A stretch of DNA of 63,917 nucleotides from Lachnospiraceae bacterium (GCA_021770755.1 JAETQI010000022.1:1-63917); one strand, 5' to 3'; positions 45,982-54,896 are shown, counted from the stretch's first letter. Notes: a model not told the origin generated them from the sequence alone. Numbers and translations: made by a program.

Positions 45982-46956
45982 ATGAAAGAGATTGTTAGTC
46001 TGATGGATTACCGTTCGAGCATCAAGGTGGTTGATGCGACTTTGAGGGATGGCGGGCTGGTAAATGACTTTTATTTTACAGATGAGTTTGTCAAGGCGTT
46101 GTATATAGCAAATATCCGCGCTGGTGTGGATTATATGGAGATGGGATATAAGGCGTCGAAGGAGATGTTTGATGAGAGCAAGTTTGGAAAATGGAAGTTC
46201 TGCGATGACGAGGATATCCGCGAGATCGTCGGGGACAACGACACCGGTCTCAAGATCGCGGTCATGGCGGATGTGGGGAGATGTGACTACAAGAAGGATA
46301 TCGTCAGCAGATCGGAGAGTCCGATCGACCTGATCCGCGTGGCGACCTATCTGAACACGATACCGGCTGCGGCGGACATGATCGAGGATGCCAAGAAAAA
46401 AGGTTACGAGGTAAGCTGTAACATCATGGCGATATCGAGCGGTCTGGAGAGCGACCTGCGCGTGGCACTTGACATTCTGGGGAAGACGTCGGCAGATGTC
46501 TTTTACATCGTGGACAGCTTTGGATCGCTGTATCCGGAGCAGATCGCCCGGATCGCGGACACCTATATGGAGTTTGCAGCCAAATATGGGAAAAAACTTG
46601 GCATCCATGCGCACAACAACCAGCAGCTTGCCTTCGCCAACACGATCGAGGCGGTCGGCGACGGAGTGGACTGGCTTGACGCCACGTATTCGGGTATGGG
46701 CAGGGGCGCGGGAAACTGCGCGATGGAGCTGCTGCTCGGTTTCCTGCACAATCCAAAGTACAATAATTACTATGTGATCCAGTTTATCGAGCAGTATATG
46801 AACAAGCTCAAGGAGGACGGCGTGGTGTGGGGGTTTGACCTGCAGTATATGATGACGGGGCTTTTAAATCAGCATCCGCGGACAGCGATCCAGTTTACAA
46901 AGGATAAGAGAAAGGATTACGCTGAATTTTATAAAGAAGTCGTCGCACAGGATTGA
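45982..46956 (+). CDS. DRE-TIM metallolyase / aldolase catalytic-domain protein
   Basis: 324 residues. VVDATLRDGG near the start gives the metal and catalytic Arg-Asp pair of the DRE-TIM superfamily (HMG-CoA lyase, 4-hydroxy-2-oxovalerate aldolase, isopropylmalate synthase), and GIHAHNNQQLAFANT the two metal-binding His. ATYSGMGRGAGN closes the barrel. It probably cleaves or forms a C-C bond next to a carboxylate; the substrate is not evident. ATG 45982 follows AGAAGAGGAAG; an upstream extension from 45931 has no support. Confidence 0.85.
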   Translation: MKEIVSLMDYRSSIKVVDATLRDGGLVNDFYFTDEFVKALYIANIRAGVDYMEMGYKASKEMFDESKFGKWKFCDDEDIREIVGDNDTGLKIAVMADVGRCDYKKDIVSRSESPIDLIRVATYLNTIPAAADMIEDAKKKGYEVSCNIMAISSGLESDLRVALDILGKTSADVFYIVDSFGSLYPEQIARIADTYMEFAAKYGKKLGIHAHNNQQLAFANTIEAVGDGVDWLDATYSGMGRGAGNCAMELLLGFLHNPKYNNYYVIQFIEQYMNKLKEDGVVWGFDLQYMMTGLLNQHPRTAIQFTKDKRKDYAEFYKEVVAQD

Positions 46957-46970
46957 TGCGTTGTATGGAT

Positions 46971-46996
46971 CAGCCGCAGTTGTCTGCGGCTGTTTT
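46971..46996 (+). terminator. Terminator after the aldolase gene
   Basis: CAGCCGCAG (46971-46979) pairs with CTGCGGCTG (46984-46992) around TTGT, followed by TTTT. Confidence 0.9.
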
Positions 46997-47078
46997 CGTA
47001 CATGCAGGAATGTACGGAAAATGAGCAGCTTTGCTGCACGCTCTCCCGTGGCGGGCAGGGAAAGGGGAAGTGATAGGA

Positions 47079-47810
47079 ATGTCTGAAACGGACAGGAAAA
47101 AGGCGCTCGTCACAGGGGCGTCGAGAGGGATCGGCAGGGCAGTCGCGTCGGTGCTTGCCGCGTCAGGATATGATCTGTATATGACCTGCCGCAAGAACAC
47201 GGAATCGCTCAACCGTCTGGCAGAGGAACTTCGGGAGCAGTATGGAATAAAATGTAATTGTTATACGTTTTCGATCCATGATGAGGAGAAAGTAGCAGAA
47301 ATGTTTCAGGAGATTCCTTATCTGGATGTCCTTGTCAACAATGCAGGCGTTTCGTATATCGGGCTTCTGACAGATATGACTTACCAGGAGTGGCATGAGG
47401 TGATCGACACCAACCTGAGCGCGTGTTTCCTCACATGCAGGCATGCGGTGCCGGAGATGGTGCGCCGCCGCAGGGGGAAGATCATCAACATTTCCTCTGT
47501 GTGGGGGAATACAGGCGCGTCGATGGAAGTTGCTTACTCGGCGTCCAAGGGCGGAGTCAACGCGTTTACGCGCGCGCTTGCAAAGGAATTGGGACCAAGC
47601 AACATCCAGGTGAATGCGGTCGCGTGCGGCGTGATCGACACGGACATGAATCGGTGCTTTGACGAGGAGGAGATGAATATGCTGATACAGGAGATCCCGT
47701 CAGACCGGATCGGGCGACCCGGGGAGGTGGCGGAGATCGTGAAATTTTTGTGCACTGGCAATGAATATTTGACAGGGCAGGTAATAACATTGGATGGAGG
47801 TTGGACATGA
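47079..47810 (+). CDS. Short-chain dehydrogenase/reductase (FabG-like)
   Basis: 243 residues. NAD(P) motif TGASRGIGRA, NNAGVSY, Ser in INISSVWGN and the Tyr-x3-Lys active site in YSASKGG. Similar to FabG but outside a fatty-acid cluster, so the substrate is open. ATG 47079 sits behind GGGGAAGTGATAGGA. It overlaps the next gene in an ATGA junction, suggesting the two reductases act together. Confidence 0.88.
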   Translation: MSETDRKKALVTGASRGIGRAVASVLAASGYDLYMTCRKNTESLNRLAEELREQYGIKCNCYTFSIHDEEKVAEMFQEIPYLDVLVNNAGVSYIGLLTDMTYQEWHEVIDTNLSACFLTCRHAVPEMVRRRRGKIINISSVWGNTGASMEVAYSASKGGVNAFTRALAKELGPSNIQVNAVACGVIDTDMNRCFDEEEMNMLIQEIPSDRIGRPGEVAEIVKFLCTGNEYLTGQVITLDGGWT

Positions 47811-48745
47811 TGAAAAATGAAGTATATGATCTATTGATAATCGGTTCGGGGCCGGCAGGGCTGGGAGCAGCGGTCTATGCCGTGAGGGCAGGGCTGAAAG
47901 CCGCAGTTGTTGACAAGAGTCCTGTCAGCGGCGGACAGGTGCTGAGCACCTATGAGGTGGACAATTATCTGGGACTTCCGGGGCTGAGCGGGGGCGAGCT
48001 GTCCGAACGGTTCAGGGAACATGCGGACCGTCTTGGGGTACAGTTCATCATTGCCGAGGTGCAGGGGATCGGGAGTAATGAGGAACAACGGACATACACT
48101 GTCCGCACGGATCAGGCGGATCTTGAGGCGGGAGCTGTCATCCTTGCCACCGGTGCGTCCCACTCCCCGCTCGGTGTGCCGGGTGAAACGGAACTTTCCG
48201 GCATGGGGGTATCGTACTGCGCAACCTGCGACGGGGCATTTTACAGGAAAAGAACGGTTGCGGTGGTCGGCGGGGGCGATGTAGCCGTTGAGGACGCGGT
48301 CTTTCTGGCGGGGATCTGCAGTAAGGTTTATCTCATACACCGGAGGGATCAGCTCCGGGCAGCAGACAGCCTGCAGAAGAAGCTGTTTTCCCTTGCGAAT
48401 GTCGAAGTGCTCTGGGACAGCGAGGTGAAGGAGATCCTCGGCCGTGATATGGTGGAGGGCATCCGCGTCTGTAACAACAAGAGCGGCGAAGAGAACCGGC
48501 TTGATGTCGAGGGCGTGTTCATCGCTGTCGGGATCGTGCCCGATACGGGTGTTTTCAGCGGTCTCGTGGAGATGGATGACAAAGGGTATGTCCTGGCAGA
48601 CGAGTCCTGTGCGACTTCTGAAAAGGGCATTTTTGCCGCCGGCGACATCAGAAAAAAAGCGATGCGCCAGATCATTACGGCAGTGGCGGACGGTGCCAAT
48701 GCCGTCCATTCGGCACAGGCGTATCTGAACGCAGAAAAAATGTAA
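47807..48745 (+). CDS. Thioredoxin reductase-like FAD/NAD(P) oxidoreductase
   Basis: 313 residues. FAD motif IIGSGPAGLGAAVYA, redox pair CATCD at about residue 133, NADPH motif VVGGGDVAVEDA and C-terminal GIFAAGDIR. These are the features of TrxB. No thioredoxin gene is nearby, so it may serve a different partner. ATG 47807 overlaps the SDR stop and lies behind TGGAGG. An AT-rich gap of 318 bp follows. Confidence 0.88.
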   Translation: MMKNEVYDLLIIGSGPAGLGAAVYAVRAGLKAAVVDKSPVSGGQVLSTYEVDNYLGLPGLSGGELSERFREHADRLGVQFIIAEVQGIGSNEEQRTYTVRTDQADLEAGAVILATGASHSPLGVPGETELSGMGVSYCATCDGAFYRKRTVAVVGGGDVAVEDAVFLAGICSKVYLIHRRDQLRAADSLQKKLFSLANVEVLWDSEVKEILGRDMVEGIRVCNNKSGEENRLDVEGVFIAVGIVPDTGVFSGLVEMDDKGYVLADESCATSEKGIFAAGDIRKKAMRQIITAVADGANAVHSAQAYLNAEKM

Positions 48746-49063
48746 AAGTTACGAAAATATTTAAAATATTATAAATAGTCGAAAATGATAAGAATGCAGT
48801 CGAAAATGGTAGAAATTTGAGAAAATATGGAATAAGATAGCGAAAGTACACAAAATACTTGTTTGAAAAACAGCACTTTTAGCAACAGAAATGCATCTGG
48901 GTGCAAAAAGATATCTTGACATTTGCGGCAAAATGTGATAATTTATTTCATGGGTGTAATAATTTCGTAATAATTATTCGGAATTATGAAACAGATATGA
49001 TAAAACAGAGATAATGAAACAGATACGATAACATCACATACACCACACAATGGAGGATTGATC
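48746..49063 (+). promoter_or_regulatory. AT-rich upstream region of the NlpC/P60 gene with promoter
   Basis: TTGACA (48916-48921) is followed by TGTGATAAT, an extended -10 at 48934-48942 with a 15-base spacer (TAATTT at 17 bases is the alternative). Near 48965-49030 there are repeats of the type ATGAAACAGATA(C/T)GATAA. No gene is seen. Confidence 0.55.
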
Positions 49064-50938
49064 ATGAACAAGTACGGCGTGAAAGCAGCAGCGTGTGCCC
49101 TTGTTGGAACACTTTCGCTATCCGGCTACCAGATGACACTTGAAGCAAAGATCCATAATTTATCCGATGTACCGGCAGCAGGCGTTGCAGTTGTACTGGA
49201 CGAGGGCAGCACGATACAGGATCTTCAGGTGGAGGTTGTTCAGAACATAGCTTATCTCGAAAGCGCATCAGGTTTACAGCCTAATATTATAAAAGCAACA
49301 GAGCGGATCGCATTGGCGGAGACACCGGATCATGTTGTCTGGGCAAATGCAAAGACGACGACTGCGAAAATATCGACAGAGTTCACAGAGGCATTTACGG
49401 AGGCGATCGGCGAGGTCGAGTCCGGAACTTCTTCAACGGATGACGGGGCACAGCAGGAAAAGGAAGCTGAGATCTCCACAGAACTGCTGACGGAGTGGGA
49501 GATCCCTGCGCAGGAGACTTCTAGCGAGGCGCCTGTTGAAGAGAGCGCGACAACCCAGGAGACGGCAGAGGAAGAGACCGTCGGAGAAACTGCTGTCGAA
49601 GAAGATGTCACTGAGACAACCACGGAAGAGTCATCTGAGCGCGAGACATCGGACGAGGAGACAAGCGGGACAGAGACAACAGAGTCAGAATCGACAGAAA
49701 CACCGGATACAGAGTCTGCGACAGACGAGCCTGCGGATACTGAGACGGCGGAAACTGTAGAAACAGAGACGACAGACGTAGAATCAACAGAAGCAACGAC
49801 AGAATCCGCGACAGAGGAGACAACGGACACAGAATCTGACACAGAGCCTGCGACATCAGAGGAAAATGATGATTTTCAGGCGAGCGCTGGCTTCTCAGCG
49901 ACAGATACCTACGATGACGTTGTGATCGAGGAGAAGACGGAGACTGAGGAAGAGGCGTCGGAGGATCCCCAGGATTTCTCAGGACTTGTGATCGCACAGG
50001 TGACAAACTATGTCAATGTCAGGAGTACACCGAGCGAGAACGGCGAGATCGTAGGCAAGCTCTATGATAAATCTGTCGGCGAGCTTGTGGAGGAGAAGGA
50101 CGGCTGGTATAAGATCGTATCAGGCAATTGCACCGGATATGTCAAGGGCGATTTCTGTGCAGCGGGCGAAAAGGCGCAGGAGCTTGCAAAAGAGGTCGGA
50201 ACGACATATGCTGTTGTCGATACCACGACACTCAAGGTTCGTCAGGATGCGAGCACAGATTCGGCAGTTCTTGGACTTGTTCCGATCAACGAGGAGCTGG
50301 TGGTTCTTGAGGAGCTTGACGGATGGGTAAAGATCGCCATTGAAGAGGGCGACGGATATGTCTCCAAGGATTATATAAAACTGAGAACCGATTTTGTACA
50401 TGCTGAATCAAAAGAGGAAGAAGAGGTTCGTCTTGCGAAGGAAGCGAGAGCGCGTGAGGAGGCAAGGGCGGCTGCAGCGGCGACAGAAGCGGCGAGAGTG
50501 CAGAGACAAGCAGAGGCACAGGCGCAGCGGTCTGCGGCAAATCAGGCGACGATCGAGTCTGCGAGAAGTACTGCAGCATCTTCGGAGGGCAGTGAGATGG
50601 GCAAGTCGGTCATCGATTATGCGACACAGTTTGTCGGCAATCCTTATGTATGGGGAGGCTCTAGTCTGACAAACGGTACAGACTGCTCTGGTTTCGTCAT
50701 GAGTGTGTACAATAATTTCGGTGTGAGTCTGCCGCATTCTTCATCGGCTTTGAGAAGCCAGGGATATGATGTAGGAGGACTTGACAATGCGCAGCCAGGT
50801 GATATTGTGTGCTATTCCGGCCACGTAGGGCTTTATGTCGGGAATGGACAGATCGTTCATGCCAGCACATCAAAGACTGGAATCATCGTTTCCAGCGCGA
50901 CATATCGAAATATATTGTCCGTGAGAAGAATTTTCTAA
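49064..50938 (+). CDS. NlpC/P60 cell-wall hydrolase with Thr/Glu-rich stalk and two SH3 domains
   Basis: 624 residues. Signal peptide (MNKYGVKAAACALVGTLSLS), then about 190 residues (roughly 105-290) almost wholly Thr, Glu, Ser and Asp. Two bacterial SH3 domains follow (VTNYVNVRSTPSENGEIVGKL at about 310 and TTLKVRQDASTDSAVLGLV at about 390), a charged helical linker (KEARAREEARAAAAATEAAR), and a C-terminal NlpC/P60 domain with catalytic Cys in DCSGFVMSVY and His in GHVGLYVGNG. It should cut peptidoglycan peptides; the SH3 domains bind the wall and the stalk spans it. ATG 49064 lies behind TGGAGG. Confidence 0.92.
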   Translation: MNKYGVKAAACALVGTLSLSGYQMTLEAKIHNLSDVPAAGVAVVLDEGSTIQDLQVEVVQNIAYLESASGLQPNIIKATERIALAETPDHVVWANAKTTTAKISTEFTEAFTEAIGEVESGTSSTDDGAQQEKEAEISTELLTEWEIPAQETSSEAPVEESATTQETAEEETVGETAVEEDVTETTTEESSERETSDEETSGTETTESESTETPDTESATDEPADTETAETVETETTDVESTEATTESATEETTDTESDTEPATSEENDDFQASAGFSATDTYDDVVIEEKTETEEEASEDPQDFSGLVIAQVTNYVNVRSTPSENGEIVGKLYDKSVGELVEEKDGWYKIVSGNCTGYVKGDFCAAGEKAQELAKEVGTTYAVVDTTTLKVRQDASTDSAVLGLVPINEELVVLEELDGWVKIAIEEGDGYVSKDYIKLRTDFVHAESKEEEEVRLAKEARAREEARAAAAATEAARVQRQAEAQAQRSAANQATIESARSTAASSEGSEMGKSVIDYATQFVGNPYVWGGSSLTNGTDCSGFVMSVYNNFGVSLPHSSSALRSQGYDVGGLDNAQPGDIVCYSGHVGLYVGNGQIVHASTSKTGIIVSSATYRNILSVRRIF

Positions 50939-50952
50939 ATATGCATTTTTGA

Positions 50953-50980
50953 GGTGGGTGACGGCGTCATCCACCTTTTT
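50953..50980 (+). terminator. Terminator after the NlpC/P60 gene
   Basis: GGTGG (50953-50957) pairs with CCACC (50971-50975), extended by TG/CA, followed by TTTTT. Confidence 0.85.
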
Positions 50981-51040
50981 ATGCGCACGGGCACCCAGAG
51001 GAAGATTGTCAGCATGCGCTGACGGGTGCCCGGCGCATGA
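50976..51040. repeat. Terminator-linked palindromic repeat, copy 2
   Basis: Perfect outer arms CGGGCACCC (50988-50996) and GGGTGCCCG (51024-51032); perfect inner arms GTCAGC (51008-51013) and GCTGAC (51018-51023) around ATGC; an 11-nt purine bulge. It starts in the T-run of the preceding terminator. Confidence 0.85.
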
Positions 51041-51100
51041 GTAGTGGAAGAAGGCTCTTCCTTACTCGATTGTACACGGGCACCCAAAGGAAATATGCAC
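51039..51100. repeat. Second palindrome (GAGTAG type) plus half copy of the repeat
   Basis: GAGTAG (51039-51044) and TACTC (51063-51067) bracket GAAGAAGGCTCTTCC, nearly identical to 8083-8115. It is followed at 51072-51100 by ACACGGGCACCC and AAAGGAAATATGCAC, the 5' half of the terminator-linked repeat without its 3' arm. Confidence 0.65.
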
Positions 51101-51157
51101 AAAAAAATACCGCTTCTGTTTCGCGGAACAACAGTCATTCTTTTATATGTTCACAAT

Positions 51158-51255
51158 TTATCCACACAGAAAAATGATAAAAGTGGCTATAAATCGACTT
51201 ATACACCGAGTTATCCACATTATCCACAGACATGAACGGGTTTTCTTGTGGAAAA
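51158..51255. promoter_or_regulatory. Cluster of DnaA boxes
   Basis: TTATCCACA occurs exactly at 51158-51166, 51211-51219 and 51220-51228, the last two with no gap, and TGTGGAAAA (one mismatch, reverse) at 51247-51255. This is in an AT-rich gene-free stretch between the NlpC/P60 and hpf genes. It could be a DnaA-binding regulatory or titration site. dnaA and dnaN are not adjacent, so I do not call it an origin. Confidence 0.6.
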
Positions 51256-51421
51256 CATGGGATAGTAAGCGAAAAGGTGTTTTGTTAAAATACACGAAAA
51301 TAATGATTTTGTGCAAAACTTATCACAAATGCATTGACACCCGCAATGTATTGTAAGAACTAAAAAGTGTCTAAAAATAGAGGGTAAAACGCAAAAAAAT
51401 TATAAATAATAACAAAAGATG

Positions 51422-51450
51422 TTGGAAAAAATATGGGGATATGATATAAT
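51422..51450 (+). promoter_or_regulatory. Promoter of hpf
   Basis: TTGGAA (51422-51427), 17-base spacer, TATAAT (51445-51450). Confidence 0.8.
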
Positions 51451-51514
51451 CAAACTACAACAATTAAGGTGACAAACTTAATTGCGAGATTAAGTGCGAA
51501 GGGATGTGGACAGA

Positions 51515-52048
51515 ATGAAATTTATTATCAGCGGTAAGAACATTGATGTGACGCCGGGATTAAAGGCGGCAGTCGAGGACAAAATTGGCAAGCTGGAGAA
51601 ATATTTCACGCCAGAAACGGAGGTACACGCGACATTAAGTGTTGAGAAGGAGCGGCAGAAGATAGAAGTCACCATTCCTGTGAAGGGAAACATTATCCGT
51701 TCCGAACAGGTTAGTAATGACATGTATGTATCGGTCGATCTTGCTGCGGAGGTGATCGAGCGGCAGTTGAAGAAATACAGGAACAAATTCAGGGCGGATC
51801 AGCAGGCTGGTGCAGCGAGCCTTAGAACGGACTTCATAGAAAACACTTACGATGAAGATGATGAGGAAGTACGCATCGTCCGCACCAAGAAGTTTGATAT
51901 CAAGCCTATGTATGCGGAGGACGCATGCGTTCAGATGGAGCTTCTCGGACATGATTTCTACGTGTTCTGCAACGCGGAAACGGATGAGGTAAATGTCGTT
52001 TACAAGCGCAAGGGAAATACGTATGGTCTCATTGAGCCGGAAAACTAA
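51515..52048 (+). CDS. hpf: Ribosome hibernation promoting factor, long form
   Basis: 177 residues. N-terminal RaiA/HPF domain (KFIISGKNIDVTPGLKAAVE, HATLSVEKERQKIEVTI) and C-terminal dimerisation domain (RTKKFDIKPMYAEDACVQME) joined by an acidic linker. It pairs 70S ribosomes into inactive 100S dimers in stationary phase. ATG 51515 gives the usual MKFIISGKN start; the frame from 51494 is an unsupported extension. Confidence 0.96.
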   Translation: MKFIISGKNIDVTPGLKAAVEDKIGKLEKYFTPETEVHATLSVEKERQKIEVTIPVKGNIIRSEQVSNDMYVSVDLAAEVIERQLKKYRNKFRADQQAGAASLRTDFIENTYDEDDEEVRIVRTKKFDIKPMYAEDACVQMELLGHDFYVFCNAETDEVNVVYKRKGNTYGLIEPEN

Positions 52049-52061
52049 ATAGCGTTTTGGG

Positions 52062-52092
52062 ACAGGCACTGGTAATCGGTGCCTGTTTTTTC
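52062..52092 (+). terminator. Terminator after hpf
   Basis: ACAGGCAC (52062-52069) pairs with GTGCCTGT (52079-52086), followed by seven T. Confidence 0.95.
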
Positions 52093-52121
52093 GCTCTAAG
52101 AGAAATATAAGAAATTGTTTA

Positions 52122-52150
52122 TTGTAAATGCGCCCATTGTATATTATAGT
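52122..52150 (+). promoter_or_regulatory. Promoter of the AI-2E family transporter gene
   Basis: TTGTAA (52122-52127), 17-base spacer, TATAGT (52145-52150). Confidence 0.65.
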
Positions 52151-52213
52151 GTATTTGGGGGCATGCGACGGGAGTGCGGTGCGCCTTTTACAAAATACGA
52201 GGAGGATTTCTGT

Positions 52214-53437
52214 ATGGAATCGGATAAAAAACGGTATCTGCGGATGGGCGTCACGATCTTTGCCAGTCTCGCAGCGGTGGTCGCATTTTTCTTTTTGATC
52301 TTGCGGTATCAGGGACTGAAAGCTTATCTGGATGTGATCCATGTGGCGCTTCAGCCGGTGATGGCGGGCATTGTGATCGCCTATGTGCTCTGTCCTGTTG
52401 CAAAGTTTTTTGAGCGGCAGTTTGGCAGGGTGGGATGGCTCTCACGCGCGGCGAGGTCGCTCTCCGTCCTGTTTACCCTGATCTTTGCGATGGGGATTCT
52501 GGGCTTGTTCTGCGCGTTGGTTCTGCCGCAGGTGGTGGACAGCATCAGGACGCTGGTGGTGGATCTGCCGGGAATGCTGGAGGTGCAGCTCACAAGGCTT
52601 GAAACGTATCTGAAATCCGACAGCGAGGCGGCGGCTACGGCGATGCAGATGATCACCTCCATCGAGACGTCCCTGATGACATGGATCAAGGAAAATCTGT
52701 TCTCCACAGTCTCGAATGTGGCAGGCAGTGTGCTTTCAGTCGGTTCCGCGATCGTAAATTTCGTGGTGTCGGTGGTCGTGATGGTATATCTTCTGCTGGA
52801 CCGCGAGCGTTATCTGGCGCAGTGCAAGAAGCTGTTCTATGCGGTCAGCCGCAACGAGCGCTTCAACAGCGCCGTCATGGAAGTCCTGCATCAGACGGAC
52901 AGGATCTTTGGGGGATTTATCTCGGGAAAGCTTCTGGATTCCCTGATCGTGGGCATTATCTGTTTCGTGTGCCTGACGGTCATGAAGATGCCCTATGCGC
53001 TGCTGGTCAGTGTCATAGTGGGAGTGACCAATATCATTCCGATGTTCGGTCCTTTCATCGGGGCGATCCCGAGTGCGTTTCTGATCCTGCTGGTCTCGCC
53101 GTCAAAATGCCTGCTGTTTCTGGTCTTTATCATCATCCTGCAGCAGCTTGACGGTAATGTCATCGGTCCAAAGATCCTTGGCAACTCGACGGGGCTGTCG
53201 GCGCTCTATGTGACGGTGGCGATGCTGCTCTTTGGCAAGCTGATGGGATTTGTGGGAATGATCGTGGGCGTGCCGCTGTTTGCCACGATGTATTATATCG
53301 TCAAGCGACTGGCAGAGTACTCGTTAAGGCAGCAGGGGCTGCCGATGGGCACTGCCGAGTATGCGGGAATGAGCGGTGAAGCGCAGCGGAAAGAAAAAAT
53401 GGATCATGAGGAGGAAAAACAAAATGAAGAGATTTGA
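52214..53437 (+). CDS. AI-2E family transporter (PerM-like)
   Basis: 407 residues with about eight hydrophobic helices. The family motif appears in IPMFGPFIGAIPSAFLILL and NVIGPKILGNSTGLSALYV. Members export small molecules or ions; AI-2 export is shown only for a few. ATG 52214 lies behind GAGGAGG; a longer frame from 52115 has no site. The end overlaps the sugar kinase gene by 14 bp. Confidence 0.9.
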   Translation: MESDKKRYLRMGVTIFASLAAVVAFFFLILRYQGLKAYLDVIHVALQPVMAGIVIAYVLCPVAKFFERQFGRVGWLSRAARSLSVLFTLIFAMGILGLFCALVLPQVVDSIRTLVVDLPGMLEVQLTRLETYLKSDSEAAATAMQMITSIETSLMTWIKENLFSTVSNVAGSVLSVGSAIVNFVVSVVVMVYLLLDRERYLAQCKKLFYAVSRNERFNSAVMEVLHQTDRIFGGFISGKLLDSLIVGIICFVCLTVMKMPYALLVSVIVGVTNIIPMFGPFIGAIPSAFLILLVSPSKCLLFLVFIIILQQLDGNVIGPKILGNSTGLSALYVTVAMLLFGKLMGFVGMIVGVPLFATMYYIVKRLAEYSLRQQGLPMGTAEYAGMSGEAQRKEKMDHEEEKQNEEI

Positions 53438-54389
53438 TGTAGTAGCGCTGGGAGAACTGTTGATTGATTTTACGGAAAATGGGGTGAGCGGACAGGGAAA
53501 TCCCATGTTCGAGGCGAATCCGGGCGGTGCGCCCTGCAATGTGCTGGCTATGCTCTCGAAGCTGGGGCATACGACGGCTTTTGTCGGAAAGGTTGGAAAG
53601 GATTTCTTTGGGGAGCAGTTAAAGGCGGCGATCACGGAGGTTGGCATCAATGCGGACAGCCTGTATATGGATGAGGAGATTCACACGACGCTTGCGCTGG
53701 TACATACGTATCCTGGCGGGGACAGGGACTTTTCTTTCTACAGGAATCCCGGCGCGGATATGATGCTCAGGCAGGATGAGCTGGATGAGTCGCTGTTAAA
53801 AGATACGAGGATCTTTCATTTCGGCACGCTTTCCATGACACACGAGGGGGTGCGGGAAGCGACCAAAAAGGCGGTCGATCTCGCAAAGGAAAGCGGAGCA
53901 CTCATCTCGTTTGATCCCAATCTGCGCCCGCCGCTCTGGAAGTCGCTGGAGGAGGCGAAGGAACAGACTGCTTATGGACTTTCCAGGTGTGATATATTGA
54001 AGATCTCCGACAACGAGATCCAGTGGTTTACCGGGGAGGAGGACTTTGATGCTGGGATTCGCAGACTGCGTGACCAATACGACATTGGGCTGATCATGCT
54101 CTCCATGGGCAAGGAGGGAAGCCGTGCATACTATAAGGATCTGCGCGTGCAGGTCAGACCCTTCCTGCAGAAAAATACGATCGAGACGACGGGGGCGGGT
54201 GATACCTTCGGGGCGTGCTGCCTGCACCATGTGCTGTCATATGGGCTGGAGAACCTGGATGAGCAGAAGCTGACACAGATGCTGACATTCGCCAATGCGG
54301 CGGCGTCCATCGTCACGACCAGAAAGGGCGCACTGCGCGTGATGCCGGCAAAAGATGAGGTGGAGGCGCTCGTGAACACCGTGCGCTGA
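53424..54389 (+). CDS. PfkB-family carbohydrate kinase, probable fructokinase
   Basis: 321 residues. PfkB signatures: GGAPCNVLAMLSKLGH near the start and the ATP/catalytic motif TTGAGDTFGACCL with the base Asp. VVALGELLIDFTENG is typical of fructokinases. It probably makes fructose 6-phosphate. GAGGAGGAAAAAC precedes ATG 53424. The overlap with the transporter gene implies co-transcription. Confidence 0.9.
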   Translation: MKRFDVVALGELLIDFTENGVSGQGNPMFEANPGGAPCNVLAMLSKLGHTTAFVGKVGKDFFGEQLKAAITEVGINADSLYMDEEIHTTLALVHTYPGGDRDFSFYRNPGADMMLRQDELDESLLKDTRIFHFGTLSMTHEGVREATKKAVDLAKESGALISFDPNLRPPLWKSLEEAKEQTAYGLSRCDILKISDNEIQWFTGEEDFDAGIRRLRDQYDIGLIMLSMGKEGSRAYYKDLRVQVRPFLQKNTIETTGAGDTFGACCLHHVLSYGLENLDEQKLTQMLTFANAAASIVTTRKGALRVMPAKDEVEALVNTVR

Positions 54390-54495
54390 GGATTTATGAA
54401 CAACCTGATGCGAAATCGTTTTCACAAAAATATGCGAAAATTTCATGGAAAAATTATGAAAAGTAACTATTTACAATTTTTGGATCTGATTGTAT

Positions 54496-54501
54496 TATAA
54501 T
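54496..54501 (+). promoter_or_regulatory. -10 box of the HPr-like gene
   Basis: TATAAT at 54496-54501; TTTACA at 54470-54475 would need a 20-base spacer, so the -35 is unsure. Confidence 0.4.
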
Positions 54502-54571
54502 GAAATGTGTGAAACGGATCACATATCATGGATTCAATGTGGAGATCAAATTTTGAGAAAGGAATGGTTTT

Positions 54572-54805
54572 ATGCAACAGGTGAAAATTCAATTTTACAG
54601 TGCAGAACAGGTGAGACAGTTTGTGAACATGATTGATCAATTTGATGCGGACTTTGATCTGGACTCCGGAAAAAGGACCGTCAATGCAAAAGCCATACTT
54701 GGAGTGATGGCATTGGATTTGTCGGGTCCCCTTCATCTGCGGTATCACTCAGATGATATGGAGATTGAAGAGAAAATAGCACCGTTTCTGTGTACTAGCG
54801 GATAA
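54572..54805 (+). CDS. HPr-like protein lacking phosphorylation sites
   Basis: 77 residues with the HPr fold signature SGKRTVNAKAILGVMALDL. In HPr the helix at this place reads NxKSIxGxMSL with regulatory Ser46; here it is Ala (NAKAILGVMAL). The active-site His15 segment (normally GLHARPA) is replaced by EQVRQFVNMI. The protein therefore cannot take part in phosphotransfer or be a substrate of HPr kinase. It may be a decoy regulator, by analogy to Crh, but Crh keeps Ser46. GAAAGGAATG precedes the ATG. Confidence 0.8.
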   Translation: MQQVKIQFYSAEQVRQFVNMIDQFDADFDLDSGKRTVNAKAILGVMALDLSGPLHLRYHSDDMEIEEKIAPFLCTSG

Positions 54806-54821
54806 TATACTGTTCTGATCA

Positions 54822-54896
54822 CGCACAGCATCCGGCAGAAACCACGCAGTTTGGGTATCGAACTGCTGGTATCGATCCTGGATGCTGTGCGTTTTT
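54822..54896 (+). terminator. Terminator after the HPr-like gene
   Basis: CGCACAGCATCC (54822-54833) pairs perfectly with GGATGCTGTGCG (54880-54891), followed by TTTTT. The 46-nt loop holds a second hairpin, GCAGTT/AACTGC. Confidence 0.85.

Noticed and set aside
51100-51480. Chromosomal replication origin
   Set aside because: Three perfect DnaA boxes and AT-rich DNA are present, but dnaA, dnaN, rpmH or gyr genes are not adjacent. A GC-skew plot would decide.
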